In this document: positions 36,410 to 45,258 of the stretch, one piece after another
How positions within the stretch are numbered: position 1 is the stretch's first letter
Layout of the letters: each line of letters begins with the position of its first letter
NCBI RefSeq assembly: GCF_030816195.1
Contig: NZ_JAUSXS010000001.1
Span: 5,355,501 to 5,419,500 of the forward strand
DNA from: Pseudomonas sp. W4I3
GTDB lineage: Bacteria; Pseudomonadota; Gammaproteobacteria; Pseudomonadales; Pseudomonadaceae
Reading direction: 5' to 3'
DNA: 64,000 nucleotides
The notes under the pieces: generated by a model
What the model saw: the letters and a program-made list of their open reading frames with translations, nothing else
What the model was told of the DNA's origin: nothing
Database searches by the model: none
Made by a program: the position numbers and the translations under genes

Positions 36410-36757
36410 TCAGTAATAGTGCACTTCAAACAACAGGCAACCGTCTTTTGAATTGAACGGCCCGTGCTCGGTGTGCGCTGCCCTGAAGAAGTAACCGCCA
36501 TCACGGTAGGTTTTCTCGGGACGCTCTTTACTGGCTAACTCTGTCTGGTCGCCTTCAATCAAATACACTTCTTCGTGATAATCATGTGTATAGATTTCAC
36601 GGGTGCCGCCGCCCGGATGGAAGCGCACCAGTCGCGTGCGAATCCCGGTTTTAGTGACAGGGTCCAAGGTGTCCTTGAATACCGTCAGGGTGATACCGCG
36701 CTCGGATGTCACCTCGACCCATTGGGCCTGGTCAGCTTCAATGACTTCTACGTTCAT
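36410..36757 (-). CDS. Small cupin protein inside the mgo operon
   Basis: 115 residues, a single cupin barrel. Motif 1 reads GGGTREIYTHDYHEEVYLIEGD (His, His, Glu ligands) split over residues about 47-68; motif 2 includes AAHTEHGPFNSK. No signal peptide. Its ATG overlaps the TGA of mgoB (ATGA), so translation is coupled and the two proteins are probably made in equal amounts. The P. syringae mgo operon is described as four genes, mgoBCAD; a cupin here recalls the five-gene ham cluster of Burkholderia, where I believe a cupin is part of the diazeniumdiolate-forming set. It is a likely mononuclear-iron enzyme acting in N-N bond formation; this is inference. Confidence 0.82.
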   Translation of the reverse strand: MNVEVIEADQAQWVEVTSERGITLTVFKDTLDPVTKTGIRTRLVRFHPGGGTREIYTHDYHEEVYLIEGDQTELASKERPEKTYRDGGYFFRAAHTEHGPFNSKDGCLLFEVHYY

Positions 36758-37530
36758 GCCACGCACTCACTGACATTTTCGCGCATGGCCACGCGCAAGT
36801 TGTCCCACAGCGCCAGGCGACTTTGCACCGCAGCGATGGCCGACTCATAGACTTCTTCCTGGCGCTGGGCATCACCGTTGACCAGCCGCGCGAGCAGGCT
36901 TTCGGCGGCCGGGCCGTGATCTTCGGAGTCGACTTCAATATGGCGTTGCAGGTAGTAGCGGAACGTCGGTGCGTCGTCGGCAGTGATGTCCCAGTCATCG
37001 AGAATGCGTTGGAACATCTCTGGAATGACGCTCTCACGCCCATGCAGAAACGCGGCGGCGACACTGTGCGTCGACGCATTGATTGCAGTTTCGATGGTAT
37101 CGGTCACAAAGGCGGAAGCCGCCAGGCCTGCGTCGCAACGGCTCAAGGCGGTCTGCAGATCGACCCCTTCACGCATCAGTTTGACGAAGAATTCGATCTT
37201 GTCGGTGCTGGCGCCAACTTCACGCATGGCATGCAGATAGAGTTCGAAGTGGCTGTAGTGACCGCCCTGCAGGTTTTGGTCAGACTCTTCGCCGAGGATG
37301 ATTTCGTTGATCAGGTGAGCGGCCGCCGGGTCCAGTGGAGGCAGCCATGGCAGGCGAGTACAGGTCAGGTCCTGTTGCAGGCGCTTGGCCAGGGACATGA
37401 AATCCCACACGGCAAAGACATGGGTTTCCATAAAGGCGCGCAAGACAGGCAATGAATTGATTTCAGCAAATATCCGATGATTGCCCAGTTCCGTTTTCTT
37501 TGCATTCAATAGCGACTTTTTATCTTCCAT
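36754..37530 (-). CDS. mgoB: MgoB-like haem-oxygenase-fold protein (DUF3050)
   Basis: 258 residues, all-helical. Motifs include FMETHVFAVWDFMSLAKRLQ, NEIILGEESD (Glu81), HYSHFELYLHAM (His94), GRESVIPEMF (Glu166) and RHIEVDSEDHGP (His197, Asp201, His205), positions that resemble ligand sites of haem-oxygenase-like diiron oxidases. Such enzymes perform N-oxygenation and oxidative cleavage. It is the first gene of the operon: AAGGAG lies 6 bases before ATG 37530, chosen over a start 15 codons earlier. Homologues MgoB and PvfA are needed for signal production, though the exact step is not agreed. Confidence 0.88.
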   Translation of the reverse strand: MEDKKSLLNAKKTELGNHRIFAEINSLPVLRAFMETHVFAVWDFMSLAKRLQQDLTCTRLPWLPPLDPAAAHLINEIILGEESDQNLQGGHYSHFELYLHAMREVGASTDKIEFFVKLMREGVDLQTALSRCDAGLAASAFVTDTIETAINASTHSVAAAFLHGRESVIPEMFQRILDDWDITADDAPTFRYYLQRHIEVDSEDHGPAAESLLARLVNGDAQRQEEVYESAIAAVQSRLALWDNLRVAMRENVSECVA

Positions 37531-37794
37531 GATGCTCTCCTTATCAGGCTTAGTTGCGCCCCGGCGACTCGACATATACCCACTTGCCTTATTTCAGGCA
37601 TGAGCAGGCTTATCTCGCCATTACCGGCCAGCACGCGATACATTTCAATTAGATTACAGGGTGATACTTCGTTGGCCCGAGAGGTCAGCCGCCGAAGCAA
37701 GACGAAACTTAGAGGAAGTTCATTATGATCAGCAAGTGTTTTCTTGAAAAATAATACAAATTATTTCCAAACTACAAAACACACAACAACAGAA
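37531..37794 (-). promoter_or_regulatory. Promoter region of the mgo operon
   Basis: About 260 AT-rich bases between the efflux-operon terminator and mgoB. A TATTAT sequence on the minus strand near 37755 is a possible -10 element, but no convincing -35 or named operator was found. Confidence 0.4.
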
Positions 37795-37830
37795 GCCCGA
37801 TCAAAGTTATGAGCATCAACTTTGTCGGGC
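37795..37830 (-). terminator. Hairpin terminator between efflux operon and mgo operon
   Basis: On the minus strand GCCCGACAAAGTT pairs with AACTTTG-A-TCGGGC (one bulged base) and is followed by the T-rich TTCTGTTGTTGTG. It separates the efflux genes from mgo, so mgo has its own promoter. The rest of 37831-37989 shows nothing further. Confidence 0.65.
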
Positions 37831-37989
37831 GATAGTTTACCTACTCGCACATCGCGAGCATTCGCAAACTTCATGTCATTGCTAAGTTAGCAATCAACTA
37901 AACCGTCAACAGGCCATTCGCCTTTTTACCATTCAAGTTCCCTCTTGTTCGTTCAGAAGAGCCGCGCGTCACTTGCCGGCTGTGTGCAT

Positions 37990-39534
37990 TCAATTCTTGG
38001 CTTGCTGACGTAAGGCCAATGCCGCCACACCGCACAGGATCAAGGCGACACAGGACACGTAGAACGCATCGCTGTAGGCCATCAAGTAGGCCTCGCGACG
38101 CACGGTGTGCATCAGGCCCTCAAGGACTTGCTGCTGGGCGGGCAACAGTTGGTTGAAAACGAATTCTTCGCTGTCCGCCATGCCCGCGCGCAGGCGCTCC
38201 TGGAATGACGGGGAAAACAGAGTGATCGATTCGCCGACACGCTCGGAATGAAAGCGCTCGCGCATGGCGACGATCTGCGTCAGCCCGGCGGTGCCCACGG
38301 CCCCACCCAGGTTGCGCAGCATGGAAAACAACGCCGAAGCGGAACCGGCTTCATCCTTGGCCAGCCCCGACACGGCCAGCACTGACAGCGCCACCATGAT
38401 CAACGGCTGCCCGATACCCCTTACCACGGTGGACGGGATGATCACGTTGGCGGCGCTGTCCACGTCCAGGTGCGCGCCGAGATAGCAGCCCAAGGCCATG
38501 ATGAAAAAGCCGCTGGCCACCATCAGCTTGGGGTTGAGCCACTTCATCAGGCGCGGCATGAACGGTGCCAGTACCAGTTGCACCATGCCGTAGGCAATCA
38601 GGCTGATCCCGATTTCCCGGGCGTTGTAGCCCTGCAATTGGGACAGGTAATTGGGCACCAGAAACACCAGGCCGAACGTGGCCGCGCCAAAAATGAACAT
38701 CGCCGCGCTCGCCACGCCGAAGTTGTAGCTTTTGAGCAGGCGCAGGTTGATGAACGAGCGGCTGCCGTACAGTTGCGACAGCACGAAGTACACCAGGGCG
38801 ACGCCGGCGGCCAGTGACATCCACACGATGAAATCGGAGCCGAACCAGTCCTTGCGCCCGCCTTCTTCGAGCACGATCTGTAATCCGCCCAGGCCGACGA
38901 TCATGGCCAGGATGCCGCCCCAGTCGCCGCGTTTGAGCAGGCTCAATTGCATGGGTTTGGCATCGATGGACCACGCCACCGCCAGCAGCAGGAGAATGCC
39001 GGGGGCCAGTTGCAGGTAGAAGATCCAGCGCCAGGAATAGGCATCGGTCAGCCAGCCGCCGATGGATGGCCCGGCGGCCTGGGCCACGCTGTTCGATAGC
39101 GCAAACAGGGCCATGCCCATGGCGATCTTGCTCGGCGGCAGCTCAGTGATGATCAGTTGAAACGACAACGGAATCAGTACCGCGCCGGCGGCGCCCTGGA
39201 TCACCCGAATGATGATCATCACTTCCAGGTTGGGTGCCCAGGAGCAGGCAATCGAAGCCACCAGAAACACAAACGAGCCCACCAGCATCACGCGGCGCAG
39301 CGAGAACACCTGCACCAGCCAGGCGGTCAGCGGGATCATGACGATTTCCGCGACCAGGTACGCCGTGGAGATCCACGAACCTTCTTCGAAGGTCGCCCCC
39401 AGCGAGCCTTCGATTTCAGGCAACGCGGCGCTGGTGACGTGCACGTTCATGCCGGCCATGAAGCAGCCGAACAGCCCGCCGATCACGGCCACCCAGGCAC
39501 GAAAGGAGACGGTTTTCTCGCCAGCCTCAGTCAT
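37990..39534 (-). CDS. EmrB/QacA-type MFS drug exporter (DHA2, 14 helices)
   Basis: 514 residues with about 14 hydrophobic helices. Family motifs: GSFVFLVASIACSWAPNLEV, VIQGAAGAVLIPLSFQLIIT, and motif C-like AAGPSIGGWLTDAYSWRWIF. These are proton antiporters of lipophilic compounds that work with a membrane-fusion and an outer-membrane protein. Its ATG overlaps the 3' end of the HlyD-type gene by 8 bases. As the last gene of the pump operon it lies immediately before mgo on the same strand; export of the mgo product or its downstream toxin is a reasonable but untested idea. Confidence 0.92.
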   Translation of the reverse strand: MTEAGEKTVSFRAWVAVIGGLFGCFMAGMNVHVTSAALPEIEGSLGATFEEGSWISTAYLVAEIVMIPLTAWLVQVFSLRRVMLVGSFVFLVASIACSWAPNLEVMIIIRVIQGAAGAVLIPLSFQLIITELPPSKIAMGMALFALSNSVAQAAGPSIGGWLTDAYSWRWIFYLQLAPGILLLLAVAWSIDAKPMQLSLLKRGDWGGILAMIVGLGGLQIVLEEGGRKDWFGSDFIVWMSLAAGVALVYFVLSQLYGSRSFINLRLLKSYNFGVASAAMFIFGAATFGLVFLVPNYLSQLQGYNAREIGISLIAYGMVQLVLAPFMPRLMKWLNPKLMVASGFFIMALGCYLGAHLDVDSAANVIIPSTVVRGIGQPLIMVALSVLAVSGLAKDEAGSASALFSMLRNLGGAVGTAGLTQIVAMRERFHSERVGESITLFSPSFQERLRAGMADSEEFVFNQLLPAQQQVLEGLMHTVRREAYLMAYSDAFYVSCVALILCGVAALALRQQAKN

Positions 39535-40699
39535 GCGTGGCGCCCTGGGCAGTGGGGCGGGTATCCACCGTGGTAATCACCGACATGCCCGGCAGGATGG
39601 GGCCGCCGTCATCGTGCTGATCAATCACGATCTTCACCGGAAAACGCTGCACGATCTTGGTGAAGTTGCCGGTGGCATTGTCCGACGGCAGCAGCGCGAA
39701 CACCGCCCCCGAGCCGGGCGAGAAGCTCACCACATGGCCCTTGAGCTTGCGTCCCGAATAGCTGTCGACGCTGATGTCCACCGCTTGCCCGGCGCGCATG
39801 TCGCGCAATTGGGTTTCCTTGTAGTTGGCCACCACGTAGGCCTGCTGCAAGGGCACCACCGCCAGCAGCGGCAGCCCCGGCGCGACGTACTGGCGGGTGC
39901 GCACCTTGCGCTGCCCCACCACGCCGTCGATCGGCGAGCGGATCAAGGTGTCTTCCAGCGCATGGTCCGCCAGTTTCAACTGAGCCTCGGCCTGGCCGCG
40001 CCGGGCTATCTGCTGCTGCAGCGAGGCATCGGCCAATTGGCGTCGGGTAATGGCGACGTTCAGGCGGGTCTCCTGCTGGCGCTGCATCGCCCGGGCAATT
40101 TCCACCGCGGCGCTGGCCTGGGTGTAGCTGGCGGCCGCGCTTTCCAAACGTTGGGCGCTGGCGGCATGCTCGCGCACCAAGCCTTCATAGCGACGCTGAT
40201 CCAGGCTGGCGCGGCGCAACTCCGCGCCCACGCTGCGGGTATGCGCCTCAGCCTGGGCCACACCGGCCTTTTGCTGGGCGATCAGGCTGTCGGTGACTTG
40301 CAGGTTGGCTTGCTGGGCAGCGATCGAGGCGTGCACTTCGGCCAACTCCGCACGGGCCTGGGCCAAGCGCGCCTGGTAATCGCGGTCCTCGATGCGCACC
40401 AGCACATCGCCTGCCTTGACGGGCTGGTCGTCCTCCACCAGCACCTGGGCCACGTACCCGGACACCCGTGGACTGATGGGAATCCAGTCGGCACGCACGT
40501 AGGCGTCGTCGGTCTGTTCCAGGTAGCGCCCAACCGTCATCCAATACACACCAAACGCCACCGCAGCGATCAATAACGCCGCACCACCGAGCAGAATCAG
40601 GTTGCGTTTGCGGCGTTGCTTGCGGGCGTGCATGAGTTGTTCGAGCACATGCTCCTGCTCATCCTGCACAGTGGTTTTTTCATCAACAGCGATATTCAT
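39527..40699 (-). CDS. EmrA/HlyD-type membrane fusion protein
   Basis: 390 residues. A basic cytoplasmic head, one membrane helix (about residues 34-54), then the split lipoyl domain (YVRADWIPISPRVSGYVAQV and the later DTLIRSPIDGVVGQRKVRTR) around a long coiled-coil hairpin (residues about 105-215). It links the inner-membrane exporter to the outer-membrane channel. Its ATG overlaps the stop of the outer-membrane gene (ATGA), so the three pump genes are translationally coupled. Confidence 0.93.
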   Translation of the reverse strand: MNIAVDEKTTVQDEQEHVLEQLMHARKQRRKRNLILLGGAALLIAAVAFGVYWMTVGRYLEQTDDAYVRADWIPISPRVSGYVAQVLVEDDQPVKAGDVLVRIEDRDYQARLAQARAELAEVHASIAAQQANLQVTDSLIAQQKAGVAQAEAHTRSVGAELRRASLDQRRYEGLVREHAASAQRLESAAASYTQASAAVEIARAMQRQQETRLNVAITRRQLADASLQQQIARRGQAEAQLKLADHALEDTLIRSPIDGVVGQRKVRTRQYVAPGLPLLAVVPLQQAYVVANYKETQLRDMRAGQAVDISVDSYSGRKLKGHVVSFSPGSGAVFALLPSDNATGNFTKIVQRFPVKIVIDQHDDGGPILPGMSVITTVDTRPTAQGATHD

Positions 40700-42192
40700 G
40701 GCTGGGTACCGGAAAAAGTGACGGAGGCGTGGGTGAGCGCAGCAGCAGGGGTGGGGGTGGACTGCCAGCCGCCGCCCAGGGCGCTAAACAGACTGATCTG
40801 GCGTTGCAGCAACTGGCCGTCGGCATCGGCTTGAGTGGCTTGCAGGCGGATCAGCTCACGCTCGCTGTCGAGCACGTCGAGAAAGTCGATGGAGCCGGCT
40901 TCGTAGTTGAACTGCGCCAGCTTGTAGGCGTGCCGACTGCTCTCCAGGGCCTGACTCAAGGCCGCGTGGCGTTGGCGCTCGCCGTCGTACAACGCCAGGG
41001 CCTGGCGCACATCCTTGAGGGCCTTGAGCACGCTGGCCTCGAACTGCGCGACCTCCACCTGCTCAAGCGCGCGAGCCTGGTTGACCCGTGCGCGGTTGGC
41101 ACGCCAGTTGGGGAATTGCCAGGTAATCAGCGGGCCAATGCCGAACATCACCGCGCTGCTGTCTCCCAGTTCATGGGGTTTGTTGGCCGAGGAGGACACA
41201 GATGCACCAAAGGTCACCTTCGGGTACAGGTCGGCCTGGACAATATCCACTTGCAACGTGGCCGCTTGCAGCGCTCGCTCGGCCCGGCGGATATCCGGGC
41301 GGCGCGCCAGCAATTGCCAGCCATCGCCCACCGGCAGCGCGCCAGTAAGTTGCGGCACCACTTCGCATGTCGCAGCGCCCGAGCCCTGTTCCAGATCAGC
41401 CACGCCCGTGAGCATCGCCAGCTCGTACAACGCGACCTGGCGGCGCGCCTCCAACATGGGCAGCAAGGCCAGGGTTTCGCCCTGCAGGGCCTGCATGCGG
41501 CTGTATTCAAGATCGGTCACCACACCGGCCTGACGCTGGCGATCGGTCAGTGCCAGGCTGTGTCCGACCACCTCCAGCGAATGGCGCTGCACCTTGGCGC
41601 GCGCGCCCAGGGCGCAGGCATTCACGTAGGCACGGGTGGTTTGCGCGGCGACCGTGATGCGCAGCAGGTCTTCGGCATCCTGAGCCGCCGCCGCCTGCAC
41701 CTGCGCCCGTTCGATGCTGCGCTGCACCTGGCCCCACACATCCACCTGATAAGCCAGTTCGAAGCCAGGATTGAAGGCCCACTGCGATGGCGCGTGGCTG
41801 TCGGTGGCCTTGGCCAGGGTCTGATCGTCGGCAGTCTTGCCGTAGACCGCGCCCACGGACGCTTGAGTGGACGGCCAGCGCTCGGCGTCGGCTTGCATGA
41901 TTGCGGCCAGCATCGACTGCACATGAGCCTGTGCCGCCGCCAGGTCGCGGTTGTGCGCCAGCGCTTGCTGCACCAGGGCGTCGAGTTTGGGATCGTTGTA
42001 CAACTGCCACCAACGGTCGGGTAAGGCCTGGGCCGATACACCTTGCGGCAAGCGGCTCAACGCATCGATGCGCTGGGGGTGCGGTTGCGCCGGCGCATGG
42101 GCCACCCACGAGGAACACCCCGCCAACCAGACGACGGCCACGCCCAGGAGCGAAAGACGGCTGTGCCACATGGAAAAAGAAGGCGAACCCAT
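40696..42192 (-). CDS. NodT/OprM-type outer-membrane efflux lipoprotein
   Basis: About 498 residues. A lipobox (VVWLAGCSS) follows a hydrophobic signal, then two TolC-type repeats (LAAAQAHVQSMLAAIMQADA and RRPDIRRAERALQAATLQVD are recognisable landmarks) that form the trimeric barrel and periplasmic tunnel. Start choice is uncertain: ATG 42192 and ATG 42171 both keep the signal peptide, and neither has a good ribosome site. First gene of the three-gene pump operon, about 200 bases after the AraC gene. Confidence 0.9.
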   Translation of the reverse strand: MGSPSFSMWHSRLSLLGVAVVWLAGCSSWVAHAPAQPHPQRIDALSRLPQGVSAQALPDRWWQLYNDPKLDALVQQALAHNRDLAAAQAHVQSMLAAIMQADAERWPSTQASVGAVYGKTADDQTLAKATDSHAPSQWAFNPGFELAYQVDVWGQVQRSIERAQVQAAAAQDAEDLLRITVAAQTTRAYVNACALGARAKVQRHSLEVVGHSLALTDRQRQAGVVTDLEYSRMQALQGETLALLPMLEARRQVALYELAMLTGVADLEQGSGAATCEVVPQLTGALPVGDGWQLLARRPDIRRAERALQAATLQVDIVQADLYPKVTFGASVSSSANKPHELGDSSAVMFGIGPLITWQFPNWRANRARVNQARALEQVEVAQFEASVLKALKDVRQALALYDGERQRHAALSQALESSRHAYKLAQFNYEAGSIDFLDVLDSERELIRLQATQADADGQLLQRQISLFSALGGGWQSTPTPAAALTHASVTFSGTQP

Positions 42193-42399
42193 CGCAGAAA
42201 TCCAGAGTGCTAAGTAGAGACGCAGGTTAAGAGAGCACCGCGCTGCGCATCTCCCGAGTTCCAGACAACCATCGTTTCGATTGGGACAACCTGCGCGCGC
42301 ACGCTCGATCTTGAGCGCTCGCCGACCAGACGCACGCACGCATGGCCCTGCGCGAAGGCAGGCCATGTCCAGTAGGAAACGTGTGAGCGCGAGGCCCGA

Positions 42400-43140
42400 T
42401 CAGACCAGCCGGCAGTTGCTGGGGGTGTAGCCCATGGTGCGTTTGAACATTGCGGTGAACGCGCTCGGGCTCTGGTAGCCATGCTCGAGCGCCACTTCCA
42501 GAATGGACACGCCACACGCCAGGCGCTGCATGCTGAGCAGCAGCCGCGTGCGCTTACGCCACTCGCCATAACTCATGCCCAATTCTTTCTGAAACAACCG
42601 AGCCAGGGTGCGCGAACTCATATTGAGTTGCACCGCCCAGCTCTCCAGTTTCGACTCCTGGGATGGGTTGTCGATAAAGTCGGCGCACAGCGACTTGAGC
42701 CGCGGTTCGTCGGGAATCGGCACATGTGCCAAAACCCTCTGTGCCCGGTCGAGTTCGGAGAAGATCAGATCAACGATCTGCACATGACGCACCACCGCCG
42801 GCTCGCTGTCCGGCGTTTCGGACGCTGCGATGATCAGCTCACGCAGCAGTGGCGACACGCGGATGACGTGGCATTCCTCGGTCAAGGCACGGTGCGCGCC
42901 GGGGGTGATCAGCAAGGTGCGCATGCGCACCTCGCCTGTCATGCGGATCTGGTGCTCCTGCCCCGACGGCACCCACAGCGCGTGCCCGGAAGGCACCACC
43001 CAGGTGGTGCCGACGACCGATACCAGCATCACACCGTTGATGGCGTAGACCAGTTGGCCTTCGTCATGTCGATGCGAGGCAACGATGTCGCCATGACCGT
43101 AGTTACCGGTAAGCGCCGCCAATGCGGTATGCGCATTCAT
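42400..43140 (-). CDS. AraC-family transcriptional regulator
   Basis: 246 residues. An N-terminal cupin-type sensing domain (GDIVASHRHDEGQLVYAINGVM, WVVPSGHALWVPSGQEHQ) is joined to a C-terminal pair of helix-turn-helices (NMSSRTLARLFQKELGMSYG, then SILEVALEHGYQSPSAFTAM and FKRTMGYTPS). This sub-type often controls adjacent efflux genes. Its ATG lies one base after the leuA stop, so leuA and the regulator are co-transcribed and probably coupled. It is the only regulator gene in the cassette and may act on the pump genes, on mgo, or on the palindromes before leuA. Confidence 0.92.
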   Translation of the reverse strand: MNAHTALAALTGNYGHGDIVASHRHDEGQLVYAINGVMLVSVVGTTWVVPSGHALWVPSGQEHQIRMTGEVRMRTLLITPGAHRALTEECHVIRVSPLLRELIIAASETPDSEPAVVRHVQIVDLIFSELDRAQRVLAHVPIPDEPRLKSLCADFIDNPSQESKLESWAVQLNMSSRTLARLFQKELGMSYGEWRKRTRLLLSMQRLACGVSILEVALEHGYQSPSAFTAMFKRTMGYTPSNCRLV

Positions 43141-43141
43141 C

Positions 43142-44836
43142 TCAGGAAGGCACCGCGGCACTCACCACGCTGAGCAGGCCCAGGCGCGATGCGCGGTTGA
43201 CGGCACTCGTCACCGCCTTGAGGGACGCCAGCAAGATGCTGCCATCGCGGGCGGCACCGAACAGCAACTGGTTGTTCACGCGGATTTCCACATAGGCCAA
43301 TGCCTCAGCCTGGGCACCGTCGCGGGTAGCATGTTCGTGGTAGTCGGCGATGTCGAAGTGGATGCCGCGTTGCGCGAATGCATCGACCAGCGCCGCCAGC
43401 GGACCATTACCTTCGCCGCTCAGTTCGAGGGGGCGCTCGCCGCCTGTCAGCGTGCCTTCCAGATACGTCACGTTGCCTTCGCTGACCAGTTTGGGCTGCA
43501 GCAAGGTGTAAGGCTTGCCTTGATCCAGGTAGTGGCGGGTAAAGCAGGCCAGGATCATCTCGCCACTGACTTCCTGGCCCGACGCATCGGCTTCCTGCTG
43601 GACCAGGCTGCTGAATTCCATCTGCAAACGGCGCGGCATCACAATGCCGTGCTGCTCCAGCAGATACGCCACGCCACCTTTGCCCGACTGGCTGTTGACG
43701 CGAATCACCGCCTCATAGCTGCGTCCCATGTCGGCAGGGTCAATCGGCAAGTAAGGAACTTCCCACAGCCCATTGGGATTGGCTTGGCGGGCAGCAAAAC
43801 CTTTTTTGATCGCGTCCTGGTGCGACCCGGAAAACGCGGTGAACACCAACTCCCCTGCGTAAGGATGGCGCGGGTGCGTGGGCAGTTGGTTGCAGAATTC
43901 GACTTCGCGCTGCACATGGATGATGTCCGAGAAATCCAGTTGCGGGTCGATGCCGCTGGTGTAGAGGTTCATTGCCAGTGTCAGAATGTCCACGTTGCCG
44001 GTTCGCTCGCCGTTACCGAACAACGTGCCCTCGACACGCTCGGCTCCGGCCAGGCACGCCTGCTCGGCGGTCGCGACCCCAGTACCCCGATCGTTATGCG
44101 GGTGGACACTGATGACCACGCTGTCGCGCCGGCTGAAGTGCCGGCAAAACCATTCGATCTGATCCGCGAAGACATTGGCCGTAGAGACTTCCACGGTGGT
44201 CGGCAAATTCAGGATCATCTTGTTCGAAGGGGACGGTCCGAAAGCATCCGTCACCGCTTCGCAAACCTGCAGCGCAAAGTCCAACTCAGTGAAACAGAAG
44301 GTTTCCGGGGAATACTGGAACGTCCATTGGGTATCTGGATTGTTGTCCATGTGACGCTTGATCTCGCGCGTTGCCTGGGTGGCAATGTCGATGCAGCCGG
44401 CCTGGTCGACACCGAACACCACCTCTCGAAATACCGGCGCGGTGGCGTTGTACACATGCACGATGGCTCGCGGGGCGCCTTTCAGGGCTTCAAACGTGCG
44501 CTCGATCAAATGGCTGCGCGCTTGCGTCATTACTTGGATAGTCACATCGTCGGGAATCGCGCCACTGTCGATCAACTCACGCACGTAATCGAAATCGGTC
44601 TGCGACGCGGCGGGAAAGCCCACCTCGATCTCCTTGAAGCCCACCTTGACCAGCAACTCGAAGAAGCGGCGCTTGCGCTCGGCATTCATGGGTTCGATCA
44701 AAGCCTGGTTGCCATCACGCATATCGACACTGCACCAGGTCGGCGCTGCAGCCTGCACGATGCTGGGCCATTGGCGGTCAGGCAGATCCACGGTGGTGAA
44801 ATGGCGGTATTTGCTGGAAGGGTCCTTGAGCATCAT
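43142..44836 (-). CDS. leuA: 2-isopropylmalate synthase (LeuA), probably a second, cassette-borne copy
   Basis: 564 residues. The DRE-TIM barrel is complete: DMRDGNQALIEPMNAERKRR, SVHPHNDRGTGVATAEQACL (metal-binding His-x-His/Asn), FGNGERTGNVDILTLAMNLY, and HPYAGELVFTAFSGSHQDAI. The C-terminal regulatory domain (about residues 430-564) is present, so leucine feedback is possible. It condenses 2-oxoisovalerate with acetyl-CoA, the committed step to leucine. It differs clearly from the housekeeping pseudomonad LeuA I remember (for example CSVDMRDGNQ for SSDLRDGNQ). AGGAG lies 7 bases before ATG 44836. Located with the mgo genes and regulator, it could feed leucine into a leucine-derived signal. 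Confidence 0.9.
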   Translation of the reverse strand: MMLKDPSSKYRHFTTVDLPDRQWPSIVQAAAPTWCSVDMRDGNQALIEPMNAERKRRFFELLVKVGFKEIEVGFPAASQTDFDYVRELIDSGAIPDDVTIQVMTQARSHLIERTFEALKGAPRAIVHVYNATAPVFREVVFGVDQAGCIDIATQATREIKRHMDNNPDTQWTFQYSPETFCFTELDFALQVCEAVTDAFGPSPSNKMILNLPTTVEVSTANVFADQIEWFCRHFSRRDSVVISVHPHNDRGTGVATAEQACLAGAERVEGTLFGNGERTGNVDILTLAMNLYTSGIDPQLDFSDIIHVQREVEFCNQLPTHPRHPYAGELVFTAFSGSHQDAIKKGFAARQANPNGLWEVPYLPIDPADMGRSYEAVIRVNSQSGKGGVAYLLEQHGIVMPRRLQMEFSSLVQQEADASGQEVSGEMILACFTRHYLDQGKPYTLLQPKLVSEGNVTYLEGTLTGGERPLELSGEGNGPLAALVDAFAQRGIHFDIADYHEHATRDGAQAEALAYVEIRVNNQLLFGAARDGSILLASLKAVTSAVNRASRLGLLSVVSAAVPS

Positions 44837-44968
44837 GTCGCTTCTCCTTTTTAGAATTGATCGTCGACGTCGCGTGCAGGTTGCCTGAACGCTTCACGAC
44901 ATTGGATCCAATACTAAACGCAGAGAGCTTGACATGAATTGCGCATTTGGGTCGATAAAATGAAAAAA
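44837..44968 (-). promoter_or_regulatory. leuA leader region with a perfect ATTGGATCCAAT palindrome
   Basis: The untranslated leader of leuA. A 12-base perfect palindrome lies at 44901-44912. No short open frame rich in leucine codons was found, so classical leader-peptide attenuation is unlikely. Confidence 0.5.
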
Positions 44969-45017
44969 ATTATATAAAAAACCAAATATCGGTCGAATAT
45001 TGGTTAATATTTTTAAC
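44969..45017 (-). promoter_or_regulatory. leuA promoter overlapped by two AT-rich palindromes
   Basis: On the minus strand TCGACC (44996-44991), 16 bases, TATAAT (44974-44969). The -35 lies inside an inverted repeat AACCAATAT-N7-ATATTTGGTT, and directly upstream is GGTTAA-N5-TTAACC (45002-45017). Such arrangement suits a repressor or the neighbouring AraC protein. The rest of 45018-45197 is AT-rich without recognisable genes. Confidence 0.6.
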
Positions 45018-45197
45018 CTTGGTATTTTAATGGCAATAAAAAATCGATAAGCCGCGTTGATTCAGCTCATCCAGCTGCGATGAGAAGGGGCAATAAGGGG
45101 GTTATTCAGGAGGGGAAACGCGATTGCCGTCTGGCCGCCCACTTCGCAGGGCAGTTAGCTAATGTCCAAGCCAATTGCCAATCGCCGAATGATAGGC

Positions 45198-45245
45198 AAA
45201 AAAAAACCCGGAAATCCTCACTTGCGTGGGCCTTCCGGATTTTCT
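45198..45245 (-). terminator. Terminator of tRNA-Lys
   Basis: On the minus strand AATCCGGAAGG ... TTTCCGGG stem followed by nine T, starting about 14 bases after the tRNA 3' end. Confidence 0.8.
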
Positions 45246-45258
45246 AAACCGCCAAATA

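Noticed and set aside
44837..44968. Leader peptide for leuA attenuation
   Set aside because: No short open frame with a run of leucine codons and no terminator/antiterminator pair was seen.
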